Notes: generated by a model not told the origin, from the sequence alone. A stretch of 64,000 nt of DNA from Marvinbryantia sp. (GCA_016297895.1 JAEDFS010000001.1:1-64000); one strand, 5' to 3'; positions 43,531-53,905 are shown, counted from the first letter of the stretch. Translations and numbers: made by a program.

Positions 43531-44709
43531 TTGTTAGAGATTATGTCAAATGAAGCGGAAGCTGCTGCTAAGATTATCGTAATCGGTGTAGGCGGGGCTG
43601 GTAATAACGCAGTCAATAGAATGGTGGACGAGACGATCGCCGGTGTGGAATTTATCGGAGTGAATACAGATAAACAGGCTTTGGATCTTTGCAGAGCACC
43701 TCATACGATCCAGATCGGTGAAAAAGTGACAAAGGGACTCGGCGCAGGTGCAAAGCCTCAGGTTGGCCAGCAGGCAGCTGAGGAGAGCGCAGAAGAGATC
43801 AAGCAGGCGATCCAGGGGGCAGATATGGTATTTGTTACCTGCGGTATGGGCGGCGGAACAGGTACAGGAGCCGCACCGGTGGTAGCGGGAATTGCAAAAG
43901 AGATGGGGATCCTGACGGTAGGTGTTGTGACAAAGCCGTTCCGTTTTGAGGCAAAGACGAGAATGAACAATGCCCTGGCAGGAATTGAAAAGCTGAAAGA
44001 CAATGTAGATACTCTGATCGTGATCCCAAATGACAAGCTGCTTGAGATCGTGGACAGAAGAACAACGATGCCGGAGGCACTGAAGAAAGCCGATGAAGTT
44101 CTTCAGCAGGCAGTTCAGGGAATCACAGACCTGATCAATCTGCCGGCACTGATCAATCTGGATTTTGCAGATGTGCAGACCGTTATGACGGATAAGGGAA
44201 TCGCCCATATCGGTATTGGACAGGCCAAGGGTGATGATAAGGCTCTGGAAGCTGTAAAACAGGCAGTTGCCAGCCCGCTTCTTGAGACAACCATCAGTGG
44301 AGCTTCCCATGTGATCATCAATATTTCCGGAGATATTTCTCTGATGGATGCCAATGATGCTGCAAGCTATGTGCAGGAGATGGCGGGTGAGAATGCCAAT
44401 ATTATCTTTGGTGCGATGTACGATGATACCTATGCGGATGAGGCAAGCATTACTGTCATCGCTACCGGATTGTCAGATAAGGCGCAGCCGGAAGAGACTG
44501 AGACCAAAAAGAGCTCAGCAGCAAAACGGATCGTACCGGAGTTTACTTATCCGACAGGAAATCAGGCAAACAGTGCGCCTTCTTTCCGTATGCCGACTCC
44601 TCTGGCAGGAATCAACAATACACAGCCTTCTTCAGGCAAGCTGAGAACACCGGAAAGTAAAGTTCAGGAAAGGGATATTCAGATCCCGGATTTCTTAAAG
44701 AGAAGATAG
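43531..44709 (+). CDS. ftsZ: Cell division GTPase FtsZ
   Basis: FtsZ is the tubulin homologue that forms the Z-ring. The TTG at 43531 gives 392 residues and follows AAGGAGG by 7 nt; the frame extends upstream to 43486 but that part overlaps the leader. Motifs: [13 protein letters not shown], the tubulin signature [10 protein letters not shown] at about 107-116, the T7 loop NLDFADV, and the conserved C-terminal peptide [11 protein letters not shown] that binds membrane anchors. With no ftsA in the cluster, the anchor is encoded elsewhere or is another protein such as SepF. Confidence 0.97.
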   Translation: MLEIMSNEAEAAAKIIVIGVGGAGNNAVNRMVDETIAGVEFIGVNTDKQALDLCRAPHTIQIGEKVTKGLGAGAKPQVGQQAAEESAEEIKQAIQGADMVFVTCGMGGGTGTGAAPVVAGIAKEMGILTVGVVTKPFRFEAKTRMNNALAGIEKLKDNVDTLIVIPNDKLLEIVDRRTTMPEALKKADEVLQQAVQGITDLINLPALINLDFADVQTVMTDKGIAHIGIGQAKGDDKALEAVKQAVASPLLETTISGASHVIINISGDISLMDANDAASYVQEMAGENANIIFGAMYDDTYADEASITVIATGLSDKAQPEETETKKSSAAKRIVPEFTYPTGNQANSAPSFRMPTPLAGINNTQPSSGKLRTPESKVQERDIQIPDFLKRR

Positions 44710-44723
44710 TGACACTTATGAGG

Positions 44724-44750
44724 GAGGCTGTTGTATTGCAGCCTCTTTTT
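44724..44750 (+). terminator. Intrinsic terminator after ftsZ
   Basis: A 7-bp stem GAGGCTG/CAGCCTC (44724-44730 with 44739-44745), an 8-nt loop and five T residues. Ends the dcw cluster. Confidence 0.75.
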
Positions 44751-44837
44751 CCCATCGTATAGGAGGTTGGTTTGCGCCTATGGGATGGAAAGCCCTGCGG
44801 GCGTTCGATTTGAATGGGAGAGAGAAGGGAAAGAGAA

Positions 44838-46124
44838 ATGAAGAATAAAATGAAAAAGTGGGCGGCAGCCATCTGCATGTTTCTGGTCATGCTGTTTGCG
44901 GTTTCCATCAGCCATGCGGAAGCAAAAGATGTGGTGGTGGTGATCGACCCGGGGCATGGGGGAACCGAGGCGGGGGCTTATCGCAAATGGAGCTTTGGCA
45001 CCTTTCGTGAGGAACTGCTGAATCTGAAAATATCCAAGTATCTGAAAGCTGAGCTGGAGACCTACAGCGGCGTGAAGGTATACATGACCAGGACTGATAA
45101 TTCCAAGACCATGAACAGGGAAGAACGGATCCAGATTGCAAAAAAATATAAAGCAGATGCCCTGGTCAGCGTGCATATCAATTCCACGGGAGCAGATAAG
45201 CAAAAGACAGCCACCGGTGCATTTGCCATCGTGCCTTCTCTTTCCGGGTATCCCAACAGCAACAAATATGCCAAGACGGCAAGAGCGCTGGGGACAGTAA
45301 TCCTTCAGCAGCTGAACGCAGCTGCCGGTTTGAAAAATAACGGATACTGGCTGGATGATGAACTTGGGATCATTCTGTTCGGCATGAAGTACAAGGTTCC
45401 CAGTATTATCATTGAGCACTGTTATATCAACAACCCGGACGACTGCAAAAAGTATCTGAATTCAGAGGCGGCTTTGAAAAAACTGGGCGTCGGGGATGCA
45501 GCCGGAATCGCAAAATACTTTAATCTTAAGAAAAAGAGTGCGGCTGCAGAAACACCGGCAGAAACACCGGCAGATACGCCGGCAGATACGACCACTCCGG
45601 AAATGGCAGCAGATTATGTGATCACCGGCTGGCAGAAGATGGGAAGCAAATATTACTATTTTGACCAGTATGGGGTAATGCAGGTCGGTGTGACAAAGAT
45701 CGGTTCCAGCCTGTATCTGTTGGATAACAATGGTGCCCGCAAGACCGGATTCGTCAAGCTGAACGGAAAACAGTACTACGCAGACAGCAAAGGCAAGCTG
45801 AAGCTGGGCTGGCAGAAGTATAAGGGAAAGAAATATTATTTCAGCACAAAGACAGGGGCAGCGCTTACCGGACTTCAGACCATTTCCAAGAAGCAGTATT
45901 ATTTCGACAAAAATGGCGTGATGAAGACCAAATGGGTGACCATTAAAGGGAAAAAGTATTATTTCAGCAAAGTGGACGGCAGACTTCTGAAAAACTACTG
46001 GCTGAAATATGATGGAAAGTGGTATTACCTGAACAGCAAGGGAACGCCTTACATAAATACGAAGAAAAAGATCAAAGGAAAGACCTATAAATTTGACAAG
46101 AACGGGATCTGTACCAATAAATAA
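44838..46124 (+). CDS. Secreted N-acetylmuramoyl-L-alanine amidase with cell-wall-binding repeats
   Basis: An Amidase_3-type zinc hydrolase that cuts between MurNAc and the stem peptide. The 428-residue precursor has a signal peptide (1-29, cut near SHAEA). The catalytic domain runs about 31-235 with IDPGHGGTEAG, the VHIN histidine and the IIIEHCYI glutamate. A Thr/Pro/Ala linker encoded by 12-bp repeats follows, and then about seven aromatic-glycine repeats of choline-binding/CW_binding_1 type (GWQKMGSKYYYFDQYG and similar). The ATG at 44838 has AAGGGA 8 nt upstream and begins the signal peptide, so an open frame further upstream was not used. Confidence 0.92.
   Translation: MKNKMKKWAAAICMFLVMLFAVSISHAEAKDVVVVIDPGHGGTEAGAYRKWSFGTFREELLNLKISKYLKAELETYSGVKVYMTRTDNSKTMNREERIQIAKKYKADALVSVHINSTGADKQKTATGAFAIVPSLSGYPNSNKYAKTARALGTVILQQLNAAAGLKNNGYWLDDELGIILFGMKYKVPSIIIEHCYINNPDDCKKYLNSEAALKKLGVGDAAGIAKYFNLKKKSAAAETPAETPADTPADTTTPEMAADYVITGWQKMGSKYYYFDQYGVMQVGVTKIGSSLYLLDNNGARKTGFVKLNGKQYYADSKGKLKLGWQKYKGKKYYFSTKTGAALTGLQTISKKQYYFDKNGVMKTKWVTIKGKKYYFSKVDGRLLKNYWLKYDGKWYYLNSKGTPYINTKKKIKGKTYKFDKNGICTNK
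45549..45596 (+). repeat. 12-bp repeats encoding the amidase linker
   Basis: Two identical 12-bp units (45549-45572) are followed by two diverged ones, encoding ETPA-ETPA-DTPA-DTTT. A slippage-prone flexible linker between catalytic and wall-binding domains. Confidence 0.75.
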
Positions 46125-46143
46125 CAAGAAGGGGATTTAAAAA

Positions 46144-47070
46144 ATGAAAGGACCGACATTAGTGATTATGGCTGCCGGAATGGGAAGCAGGTACGGCGGT
46201 TTAAAGCAGATCGATCCGGTAGATGAGCAGGGACATATTATCATGGATTTTTCCATTTATGACGCAGTCCGGGCCGGATTTGAAAAAGTGGTATTTGTCA
46301 TCAAAGAGGAAAATGAAGCAGATTTCAGGGCAAGCATCGGAGACCGGATGGAGAAACAGATCGAAGTGGCTTACGCATTTCAGAAGCTTTCCGATCTGCC
46401 GGACGGATTCCGTGTTCCGGAAGGAAGAGTCAAACCCTTCGGCACCGGTCAGGCGGTGCTGTCAGCCATCGACCTGATAGACGGCCCCTTTGTGGTGATC
46501 AATGCAGACGATTACTATGGAAGCAAAGCCTATCAGATGATGTATCAGTATCTGACCGGCCATACGGATGATGAGAAATACCGTTATGCCATGGTGGGAT
46601 ATATCCTGGAGAATACCCTGACGGAGAACGGTCATGTAGCCAGAGGAATCTGCAGTGTGGATGAGAACGGTCTTCTGAAGGAGATCCATGAGAGAACCAG
46701 GATCGAGCGCAGAGACGGGGGTGCAGCTTACACTGAGGACGAGGGAGTTACCTGGACAGAGATTCCGGGAGGCAGCCTGGTATCCATGAATATGTGGGGC
46801 TTCCAGCGGAGCATGATGGAGGAGCTGAAAAAAGGTTTCCCGGTGTTTTTACAGGATCAGCTGGAGAAAAATCCTCTGAAATGCGAGTATTTTCTGCCCT
46901 TTGCCGTAGATGAACTGGTGCAGAAAGGAAAGGCAACCGTAGAAGTATTAAAGACTGACGACAGATGGTATGGAGTGACTTATAAGCAGGATAAACCGGT
47001 GGTGGTGGAAGCAATCCGCCGCATGAAGCAGCAGGGTCTGTATCCGGAAAAACTCTGGTGCGAAAAGTAA
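46144..47070 (+). CDS. Nucleotidyltransferase-family protein (sugar-nucleotide type)
   Basis: A 308-residue protein with an NTP-transferase fold start (LVIMAAGMGSRYGGLKQIDPV, glycine-rich nucleotide loop at about 9-20), a metal-binding NADDYYG at about 119-125 and EIHERT in the core. The length resembles GalU/RmlA-type enzymes, but the sequence does not let me name the sugar. It lies between an amidase and uvrC with its own Shine-Dalgarno. Activation of a sugar phosphate for wall polymers is possible (inference). Confidence 0.8.
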   Translation: MKGPTLVIMAAGMGSRYGGLKQIDPVDEQGHIIMDFSIYDAVRAGFEKVVFVIKEENEADFRASIGDRMEKQIEVAYAFQKLSDLPDGFRVPEGRVKPFGTGQAVLSAIDLIDGPFVVINADDYYGSKAYQMMYQYLTGHTDDEKYRYAMVGYILENTLTENGHVARGICSVDENGLLKEIHERTRIERRDGGAAYTEDEGVTWTEIPGGSLVSMNMWGFQRSMMEELKKGFPVFLQDQLEKNPLKCEYFLPFAVDELVQKGKATVEVLKTDDRWYGVTYKQDKPVVVEAIRRMKQQGLYPEKLWCEK

Positions 47071-47100
47071 AACCGGTGATCTGTCAGATAGGAGAACACC

Positions 47101-48945
47101 ATGTTTGATATTCAGGAAGAATTAAAAAAACTCCCGGCAAAACCGGGAGTTTATATTATGCATGATAACAGGGATGCCATTATTTATGTGGGGAAAGCGG
47201 TCAGTCTGAAGAACCGGGTGAGACAGTATTTTCAGGCCAGCAGGAACAAGGGCGTAAAAATTGAACAGATGGTGACCAGGATCAGCCGGTTTGAATATAT
47301 TGTGACTGATTCCGAACTGGAAGCCCTGGTACTGGAATGCAATCTGATCAAGGAACATCGGCCCAAATACAACACCATGTTAAAGGATGATAAGACCTAT
47401 CCCTTTATAAAGGTGACTATGGGAGAGGCTTACCCGAGAGTACTGTTTTCCAGGACAATGAAAAAAGACAAATCCAGATATTTCGGACCCTATACCAGTG
47501 CGGGAGCGGTAAAAGATACTATCGATCTGATCGTGAAGCTCTATAAGCTCCGGACCTGCAGCCGCAATCTTCCCAAAGACACGGGAAAAGAGCGCCCCTG
47601 TCTGAATTATCATATCAAGCAGTGCAAGGGCCCCTGTCAGGGTTATGTGACCCAGGAGGAATACGCAGGGCAGGTGGCACAGGCCCTGGAGTTTTTAAAC
47701 GGCAATTACAAACCGGTGCTGAAGATGCTGGAACAGCAGATGCAGGAGGCCTCCGATCAACTGGATTTTGAGGCTGCCATTGAGTATCGGGAGCTGATAA
47801 ACAGTGTCAGGCAGACGGCCCAGAAGCAGAAGATCACTGCCAGCGATGGGGAGGATAAGGATATCATCGCCGTGGAGACCGATGACCGGGATGCCGTTGT
47901 GCAGGTGTTTTTTGTGCGGAGCGGCCGTCTGATCGGGAGAGACCATTTTTATCTGCGTGTGGCTCCTCACGATACCCGAAGTGTGATCCTTAACAGTTTT
48001 CTAAAACAGTTTTACTCCGGAACGCCCTTTATTCCCAGGGAGATCATGTTGCAGGAAGAGATCGAGGACCGGGAGGTCATCGAGGAATGGCTCGGCAGCC
48101 GCAGAGGAGGAAAAGTTCATATCCGGATCCCCCAGAGGGGGACCAAGGAAAAACTGGTGGAACTGGCAGCAAAGAATGCGGCCATGGTGCTCAGTCAGGA
48201 TAAAGAGAAGATCAAGAGAGAAGAAGGACGTACCATAGGAGCCATGAAAGAAATTGCCGGATGGCTGGAGCTGGAAAATATCAATCGTGTGGAAGCCTTT
48301 GATATTTCCAACATCAGTGGATTTGAATCCGTAGGTTCCATGGTCGTGTATGAAAAGGGAAAGCCAAAGCGAAGTGATTACCGTAAATTTAAAATCCGGT
48401 CTGTGGCAGGACCGGATGATTATGCCAGCATGGAGGAAGTGCTGTCCAGACGTTTCAGTCACGGCCTGGCTGAGCAGGCCGGGGAAAAGGGAGAGTTTGG
48501 GAGCTTCAGTCGTTTCCCGGATCTGATCATGATGGACGGCGGAAAGGGACAGGTGAATGTGGCCCTTCGTGTACTGGAAGAGCTTAAGATCAATATACCC
48601 GTATGCGGAATGGTAAAGGATGACAATCACCGGACCCGGGGGCTGTATTTTAAAAATGAAGAAATTCCGATTGACCGGGATTCGGAAGGATTCCGTCTCA
48701 TCACCAGGATCCAGGATGAGGCTCACCGCTTTGCCATAGAGTATCACAGGTCGTTAAGAAGCAAACAGCAGGTGCATTCTATTCTGGATGAGATCGAAGG
48801 AATCGGAGAAACCAGGCGAAAAGCGTTGATGCGCCGATTTAAATCTCTGGAAGGCATCCGGGATGCATCTTTGGAGGAACTGTCAGGTACAGAGTCTATG
48901 AATATGGCTGCGGCACAGAAGGTCTACGCATTTTTTCACAAATAA
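47101..48945 (+). CDS. uvrC: Excinuclease ABC subunit C
   Basis: UvrC makes both incisions in nucleotide excision repair. The 614-residue protein has the GIY-YIG nuclease domain (PGVYIMHD, then [18 protein letters not shown]), the Cys-containing [15 protein letters not shown] segment, the UVR domain that binds UvrB (about 205-235), the RNase-H-like second nuclease ([25 protein letters not shown]) and C-terminal helix-hairpin-helix repeats. Codons 10-18 form a perfect hairpin. GGAGA precedes the ATG. Confidence 0.97.
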   Translation: MFDIQEELKKLPAKPGVYIMHDNRDAIIYVGKAVSLKNRVRQYFQASRNKGVKIEQMVTRISRFEYIVTDSELEALVLECNLIKEHRPKYNTMLKDDKTYPFIKVTMGEAYPRVLFSRTMKKDKSRYFGPYTSAGAVKDTIDLIVKLYKLRTCSRNLPKDTGKERPCLNYHIKQCKGPCQGYVTQEEYAGQVAQALEFLNGNYKPVLKMLEQQMQEASDQLDFEAAIEYRELINSVRQTAQKQKITASDGEDKDIIAVETDDRDAVVQVFFVRSGRLIGRDHFYLRVAPHDTRSVILNSFLKQFYSGTPFIPREIMLQEEIEDREVIEEWLGSRRGGKVHIRIPQRGTKEKLVELAAKNAAMVLSQDKEKIKREEGRTIGAMKEIAGWLELENINRVEAFDISNISGFESVGSMVVYEKGKPKRSDYRKFKIRSVAGPDDYASMEEVLSRRFSHGLAEQAGEKGEFGSFSRFPDLIMMDGGKGQVNVALRVLEELKINIPVCGMVKDDNHRTRGLYFKNEEIPIDRDSEGFRLITRIQDEAHRFAIEYHRSLRSKQQVHSILDEIEGIGETRRKALMRRFKSLEGIRDASLEELSGTESMNMAAAQKVYAFFHK

Positions 48946-48990
48946 AGACGGAAATCTGATTGAACGCTATGCAATCTGACAAAATTATGT

Positions 48991-48996
48991 TATAAT
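48991..48996 (+). promoter_or_regulatory. Extended -10 promoter of hprK
   Basis: Consensus TATAAT at 48991-48996 preceded by TGT (extended -10). No good -35 lies 17 nt upstream, so an extended -10 promoter is likely. It is 33 nt before the hprK start. Confidence 0.55.
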
Positions 48997-49028
48997 ACTG
49001 GGTAGTGAAAAAGTAAAGGAGAACCGTT

Positions 49029-49970
49029 ATGGCAAGCAGTGTTGCACTGAGTAAAGTAGTGGAAAAAATGAACCTGAAAAACCTGACGCCCAATGTGGAC
49101 ATGAGTTCGATCAGGATCACCGTACCGGATATTAACCGTCCTGCATTGCAGCTCACCGGATATTTTGAGCATTTTGCTTCGGAACGTGTACAGATTGTCG
49201 GGTATGTGGAATATACGTATCTTATGGGACTTCCCATGGAAGTGAAGCTGCCGATCTACGAGCAGTTCGTATCCAGTAAGATTCCCTGCATTATCTATAC
49301 GACCAGGACTGTTCCGGATATGGAGCTGCTGAATATGGCAAATGAGTATGGAGTGCCGGTATTCAGTACAGATAAAGCCACATCTGCATTTATGGCAGAG
49401 ATCATCCGCTGGCTGAATGTGGAGCTGGCTCCCTGTATTTCTATTCATGGAGTTCTGGTGGATGTATACGGAGAAGGCGTGCTGATCATGGGTGAGAGCG
49501 GCATCGGTAAGAGTGAAGCTGCACTGGAACTGATCAAGCGAGGACATCGTCTGGTGTCAGATGACGTGGTGGAGATACGTAAAGTCAGTGATGCCAGCCT
49601 GGTAGGAAGCGCACCGGATATTACCCGGCATTTTATTGAGCTGAGAGGAATCGGGATCATTGATGTAAAGACACTTTTTGGTGTGGAGAGTGTAAAGAAT
49701 ACGCAGACCATTGATATGGTCATCAAGCTGGAAGAGTGGGATCGTGACAAGGAGTATGATCGTCTGGGTCTGGAAGAAGAGTATACAGAGTTCCTGGGTA
49801 ACCGGGTAGTCTGCCATTCCCTCCCCATCCGTCCCGGTCGAAATCTGGCTGTCATCGTAGAATCGGCGGCAGTCAACCACAGACAGAAAAAGATGGGATA
49901 TAATGCCGCTCAGGAGCTGTATAACCGTGTACAGCAGAGCCTGGCAAAACGAAGAGGATCACAGGATTAA
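49029..49970 (+). CDS. hprK: HPr kinase/phosphorylase
   Basis: HprK phosphorylates HPr on Ser46 and reverses this with phosphate, setting carbon catabolite repression with CcpA. The 313-residue protein has the P-loop GESGIGKSE at about 157-165, followed by the HprK segment LIKRGHRLVSDDVVEIRK and the C-terminal signature around RGIGIIDVKTLFGVESV. It lies directly before glcK, and the two may be cotranscribed, joining sugar sensing with sugar phosphorylation. Confidence 0.97.
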   Translation: MASSVALSKVVEKMNLKNLTPNVDMSSIRITVPDINRPALQLTGYFEHFASERVQIVGYVEYTYLMGLPMEVKLPIYEQFVSSKIPCIIYTTRTVPDMELLNMANEYGVPVFSTDKATSAFMAEIIRWLNVELAPCISIHGVLVDVYGEGVLIMGESGIGKSEAALELIKRGHRLVSDDVVEIRKVSDASLVGSAPDITRHFIELRGIGIIDVKTLFGVESVKNTQTIDMVIKLEEWDRDKEYDRLGLEEEYTEFLGNRVVCHSLPIRPGRNLAVIVESAAVNHRQKKMGYNAAQELYNRVQQSLAKRRGSQD

Positions 49971-49986
49971 AGGAGAGAGAAGGGGC

Positions 49987-50919
49987 ATGAAAAAGTATTG
50001 TTTTGGAATCGATATCGGGGGTACTACCGTAAAGTGCGGATTATTTGATGTAAAGGGAGAGCTTCTGGAAAAATGGGAGATCCCTACCCGTACAGAGAAT
50101 AACGGCTCGGCAATTCTTCCGGATGTAGCTGATACCATCGGAGATAAGATCCGTGAGAGAAGCCTGGACAGAGACGAGATCGCAGGCATCGGACTTGGAG
50201 TTCCGGGACCGGTAAATGAGGATGGAGAAATTCCGGGAGCAGTGAATCTTCACTGGGGATATGTGCATCTGGTAGATCAGATGGAAAGACTGACTGGTCT
50301 GGAAGTAAAAGCCGGAAATGATGCCAATGTGGCAGCCCTTGGCGAAATGTGGAAAGGCGGCGGTGCCGGATGCCACAACGTGGTCATGGTGACCCTTGGA
50401 ACCGGAGTCGGGGGCGGAATCATCAACAATGGACAGATCGTGACCGGTACCAATGGTGCAGGCGGAGAGATCGGCCATATCCATGTGACAGATTCCCTGA
50501 CCACACCCTGTAACTGCGGAAATACAGGATGCCTGGAGCAGGTGGCTTCCGCAACAGGAATTACCTTCCTGGCAAACAGAAGACTGGCAGCAGATGACAA
50601 ACCTTCCGTTCTTCGCAGCGGGGAAGTATCTGCCAAGACCGTATTTGATGCAGTGAAAGCAGGAGACGAGCTGGCGATTGAAGTGGCAGAGGAATTCGGA
50701 AAATATCTGGGAGCCGCTCTTGCCAATGTGGCAGGTGTAGTGGATCCGGAGGTCTTCGTAATCGGAGGCGGAGTGTCCAAAGCAGGAGAGATCCTTCTGG
50801 ACTTTATCAAAAAGAATTACCGGAAATATGCGTTTATGGCATGCAAGGATACGGCATTTGCCCTGGCAGAGCTGGGAAATGATGCGGGAATCTACGGAGC
50901 TGCCAAGCTGGTACTGTAA
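49987..50919 (+). CDS. glcK: ROK-family glucokinase
   Basis: GlcK phosphorylates glucose with ATP. The ATG at 49987 gives 310 residues starting MKKYCFGIDIGGTTVKCGL (phosphate-1 motif DIGGTTVK). The frame is open into hprK but that part is not conserved. It shows the ROK consensus GAGGEIGHIHV and the zinc motif CNCGNTGCLEQ (CxCGxxGCxE), with LGTGVGGGIINNG. It is the last plus-strand gene before a strong bidirectional terminator. Confidence 0.95.
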   Translation: MKKYCFGIDIGGTTVKCGLFDVKGELLEKWEIPTRTENNGSAILPDVADTIGDKIRERSLDRDEIAGIGLGVPGPVNEDGEIPGAVNLHWGYVHLVDQMERLTGLEVKAGNDANVAALGEMWKGGGAGCHNVVMVTLGTGVGGGIINNGQIVTGTNGAGGEIGHIHVTDSLTTPCNCGNTGCLEQVASATGITFLANRRLAADDKPSVLRSGEVSAKTVFDAVKAGDELAIEVAEEFGKYLGAALANVAGVVDPEVFVIGGGVSKAGEILLDFIKKNYRKYAFMACKDTAFALAELGNDAGIYGAAKLVL

Positions 50920-50930
50920 GGAAATATAGC

Positions 50931-50975
50931 AGAAAAAGTCCCGTACCGGGAAAGAACCGGTACGGGACTTTTTCT
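50931..50975. terminator. Bidirectional terminator between glcK and the class A PBP
   Basis: A perfect 19-bp inverted repeat (50931-50949 with 50957-50975) with a 7-nt loop. The outer bases are A-rich on the left and T-rich on the right, giving a poly-U tail in both directions. It serves two convergent genes. Confidence 0.95.
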
Positions 50976-50986
50976 GTTATAGAGTA

Positions 50987-53746
50987 TCAGTAGATAATGA
51001 TCGTTCCGTCATCTACATAACCATTGTTGGTATTCTGAGAACTATTTCCTCCTGAATTGGTGTTTTCCGGCGGAGCAGCGATCTGTCCTGTATTCTGGGA
51101 CGCATTTCCGTTCTGACCGGTATCGGTGTTCCCGGAATGATTGTTTCCGGTATTCTGCCCATCTGAAGGGGCTCCTTCGATAGTAATCACGTTTCCGTGT
51201 CCGGGGCAGACCTGGGTGGGAACCGGATAATTGGAATCGTCCGTCACTCCCTCAGAGCCTGCAGGTCGCTGGATACAGATCCTGGTCGTGGCAGTACAGG
51301 TAGAAGTAGCACGAAGACCGGTGAGGGTGCAGATCGGAACAGCCACATGGACATCACATACAGATGTGGGTTCTGTCCCGGACGTGAAATATTCCGTATA
51401 TGTCTGATCCCCTCTGGGATCGGCATTGCAGACACCCGGGACGGCCAGTTTTCCGGATTTTCGGCAGATCACAGCAGATACGATTCCTTCAGGCTGTCCA
51501 AAAGAGGTGACTGGAAGGCCTGCATGGATCCGTGACATAATGGAATTCCAGAGTGTCCTGGCGTATCTGCTGAAGCTTTTATCATAATCAGGCAAAGGAT
51601 CGTTATTGTCGTAACCTCCCCAGATTCCGCAGGTGTAGTAGGGGGTATACCCTTCGAACCAGATATCTTTGGACTGGTCGGTGGTTCCTGTTTTTCCTGC
51701 TGCGGGCATTTCCCCCAGGCTGATCGTTCCATAGGCTGTGCCAAGGGGATCTTTGATGACATCCTCCATGGCCTTGGTTATGAGATAGGCGGTGGTTTCT
51801 TTGAAGACTTCCGTGGAAGCACCGGTATGCTCCAGAATCACATTGCCCTGGCTGTCCTCTACCCTTGAGTAGAAGGTTGGTCTGATGTAGCGGCCGCCGT
51901 TTGCGAGGCAGGCGTAAGCGGCAGTCAGCTCCAGATTGACGACGCCGTCTGTAATTCCGCCAAGAGCCAGGGGCTGGTAGGCATCGGACAGCAGATTTCC
52001 CTCAGAGTCTGTTTCGTTATTATATAGGGTAGAGATCCCCATCCGCTCCAGATACTGCAGTCCCACCTGTGGAGAGATCTCAGTAAGAACTTTGACTGCT
52101 ACCACGTTAATGGATTTGATCAGAGCACTGTGGATGGTCTCCAGACCGCTGTATCCGTAATCGCTGTCCCAGTTTTTCAGTTCCGTGCCGGAGCTGTACT
52201 GATAGGGGGCATTGTCATAGACGGATGCCAGGGTTTTGCCGCCCATCTCAAGGGCAGGGGCATAGACTGCCAGAGGTTTAAAGGTGGACCCGGGCTGCCG
52301 TCTGGTGGAGGAAGCACGGTTTAACGTAAGGCTGGCTTCTTTGGTTCCCCGTCCTCCAACAATGGCTTTTACATAGCCGGTGGACTGCTCGATGATCACA
52401 GCAGAGGCCTGAGGCTGAGGTACCAGGGAGATCCGTTCACCCAGAATGGTATCTCCATCTGTTGTCATAGCCTCTTTAAAACCTGCGGCATAGGAGCGTG
52501 CTGTCTCCTCATCGTAGAACATCATGTTAAAGGAAGGGTCCTGTGCTTCGTAATAGTTCTGTACATCGGAGCTGCCGTAATTTACAGTCTCCCCGCTGCT
52601 TTTCTGGATACTGAGAGCATAGTCAAGGCCAATAAGCGTATCAACGGGGAAATTTGCACTATTGGCAAATTCCTCATCACAGACCTGCTGGATCGCAGCA
52701 TCCTGCACGCTGAAGATTCTGAGTCCGCCGGAATAAAGGGCGTGTTCTGCCTGAGCGCTGGTATATCCTTTTTCCGTAACAAGGTCTTTCAGAACCTGAT
52801 CAATGAGCGCATCTGTATAATAGGAATAAACCGATGCGGAACCGGTCTGGGTATCGGCTTCCTGAATCCGGGCATAGACATCATCTGCCCTGGCTTCCTC
52901 ATATTCCGCCTGGGATATAAAGCCCTGTTCCAGCATGTTGGAAAGAACCGTATCCCGGCGTCTTGCATTGGCTTCCGGATAAACGATGGGATTATAACCG
53001 GTGGGGTTCTGAGTGATTCCTGCAATCACGGCGCATTCCGATAAGGTGAGTTCTGATGCATCTTTGTTGAAATATCTGTGAGCAGCCGCCTGTACCCCAT
53101 AGGTTCCGGCACCCAGGTTAATGGTATTTAAATAGTCTTCCAGGATGCTGTTTTTGGCCTCCATCTTTGTCATGTTTTTTTCCAGATTTTTTTCCAGTTC
53201 CATGGCCAGATACTGCTCCTGGAATTTTCGTTTAAAACTCTGGATGATGGAGGATTCCGAGACCCAGTCGGGGAAGACACTGTTTTTTAAGAGCTGCTGG
53301 GTGATGGTGCTGGCCCCCTCGGAAAAGCTTCCGCCTGTAATGCCTACGACAAAGGCTCGGATGATCCCCCGGACATCGATGCCGTTATGCTCATAAAAAC
53401 GTTCATCTTCAATTGCCACGATGGCATGCTGAAGATAGACCGGCACCTGATCCAGAGAAACAGGGGTACGGTTGGAAGTGGGGGCTGTCAGCTTCTGGAT
53501 CTGGTTGCCCTCTGTATCCAGAATATAGGTGGCAGCTTCCACCGGATCCGTGCTTAAGCCGGAAATATCCGGAGCGCTGTCAATGAGACCGTGTACCAGT
53601 CCGTATCCTCCGCAGGCCAGAGCAACGATCAGTGACATCAGGCCGATGAGCACGAGACGCATCAGTGTCATGCCTGCTTTCTGTTCTATTTTTTCGGCGG
53701 TCATATTTTTCTGCAGTTTTTTGATATCCCGTCTGCCGTATTTCAT
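50987..53746 (-). CDS. Class A penicillin-binding protein (bifunctional glycosyltransferase/transpeptidase)
   Basis: A PBP1A-type enzyme that polymerises glycan and cross-links peptides. The 919-residue protein has a short cytoplasmic part and a transmembrane helix (about 27-52). The GT51 domain carries EDERFYEHNGID and GASTITQQLLKN. The transpeptidase domain carries STFKP (serine nucleophile), SIN and KTGTT. The C-terminal tail of about 70 residues is Asn/Gly/Ser/Thr-rich and probably disordered. Monocistronic on the minus strand, ending at the shared bidirectional terminator. Confidence 0.96.
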   Translation of the reverse strand: MKYGRRDIKKLQKNMTAEKIEQKAGMTLMRLVLIGLMSLIVALACGGYGLVHGLIDSAPDISGLSTDPVEAATYILDTEGNQIQKLTAPTSNRTPVSLDQVPVYLQHAIVAIEDERFYEHNGIDVRGIIRAFVVGITGGSFSEGASTITQQLLKNSVFPDWVSESSIIQSFKRKFQEQYLAMELEKNLEKNMTKMEAKNSILEDYLNTINLGAGTYGVQAAAHRYFNKDASELTLSECAVIAGITQNPTGYNPIVYPEANARRRDTVLSNMLEQGFISQAEYEEARADDVYARIQEADTQTGSASVYSYYTDALIDQVLKDLVTEKGYTSAQAEHALYSGGLRIFSVQDAAIQQVCDEEFANSANFPVDTLIGLDYALSIQKSSGETVNYGSSDVQNYYEAQDPSFNMMFYDEETARSYAAGFKEAMTTDGDTILGERISLVPQPQASAVIIEQSTGYVKAIVGGRGTKEASLTLNRASSTRRQPGSTFKPLAVYAPALEMGGKTLASVYDNAPYQYSSGTELKNWDSDYGYSGLETIHSALIKSINVVAVKVLTEISPQVGLQYLERMGISTLYNNETDSEGNLLSDAYQPLALGGITDGVVNLELTAAYACLANGGRYIRPTFYSRVEDSQGNVILEHTGASTEVFKETTAYLITKAMEDVIKDPLGTAYGTISLGEMPAAGKTGTTDQSKDIWFEGYTPYYTCGIWGGYDNNDPLPDYDKSFSRYARTLWNSIMSRIHAGLPVTSFGQPEGIVSAVICRKSGKLAVPGVCNADPRGDQTYTEYFTSGTEPTSVCDVHVAVPICTLTGLRATSTCTATTRICIQRPAGSEGVTDDSNYPVPTQVCPGHGNVITIEGAPSDGQNTGNNHSGNTDTGQNGNASQNTGQIAAPPENTNSGGNSSQNTNNGYVDDGTIIIY

Positions 53747-53837
53747 GTAATGTATTCCCTGCTTTCTGTATAAGATGGAATGTCGAATTTCCTTTATCCG
53801 GATGTTTCCGCAACTTACTTAATGGTAACATACCCAT

Positions 53838-53843
53838 AGTATA
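53838..53843 (-). promoter_or_regulatory. Possible -10 box of the class A PBP gene
   Basis: Reading the minus strand, TATACT at 53843-53838 lies about 90 nt before the ATG. The -35 region is weak. The divergent promoter of the IMPACT-family gene lies just downstream on the other strand, so the two share this intergenic region. Confidence 0.35.
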
Positions 53844-53875
53844 CCAAAATATGTATGGAAAGAAAAGAGGGCGGC

Positions 53876-53905
53876 TTGATAAAGACAGGCAGGTTGTGGT
53901 AAGAT
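53876..53905 (+). promoter_or_regulatory. Promoter of the IMPACT-family gene
   Basis: TTGATA at 53876-53881 and TAAGAT at 53900-53905 with an 18-nt spacer. The -10 overlaps the in-frame ATG at 53904, which supports the later ATG at 53943 as the true start. Confidence 0.5.
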
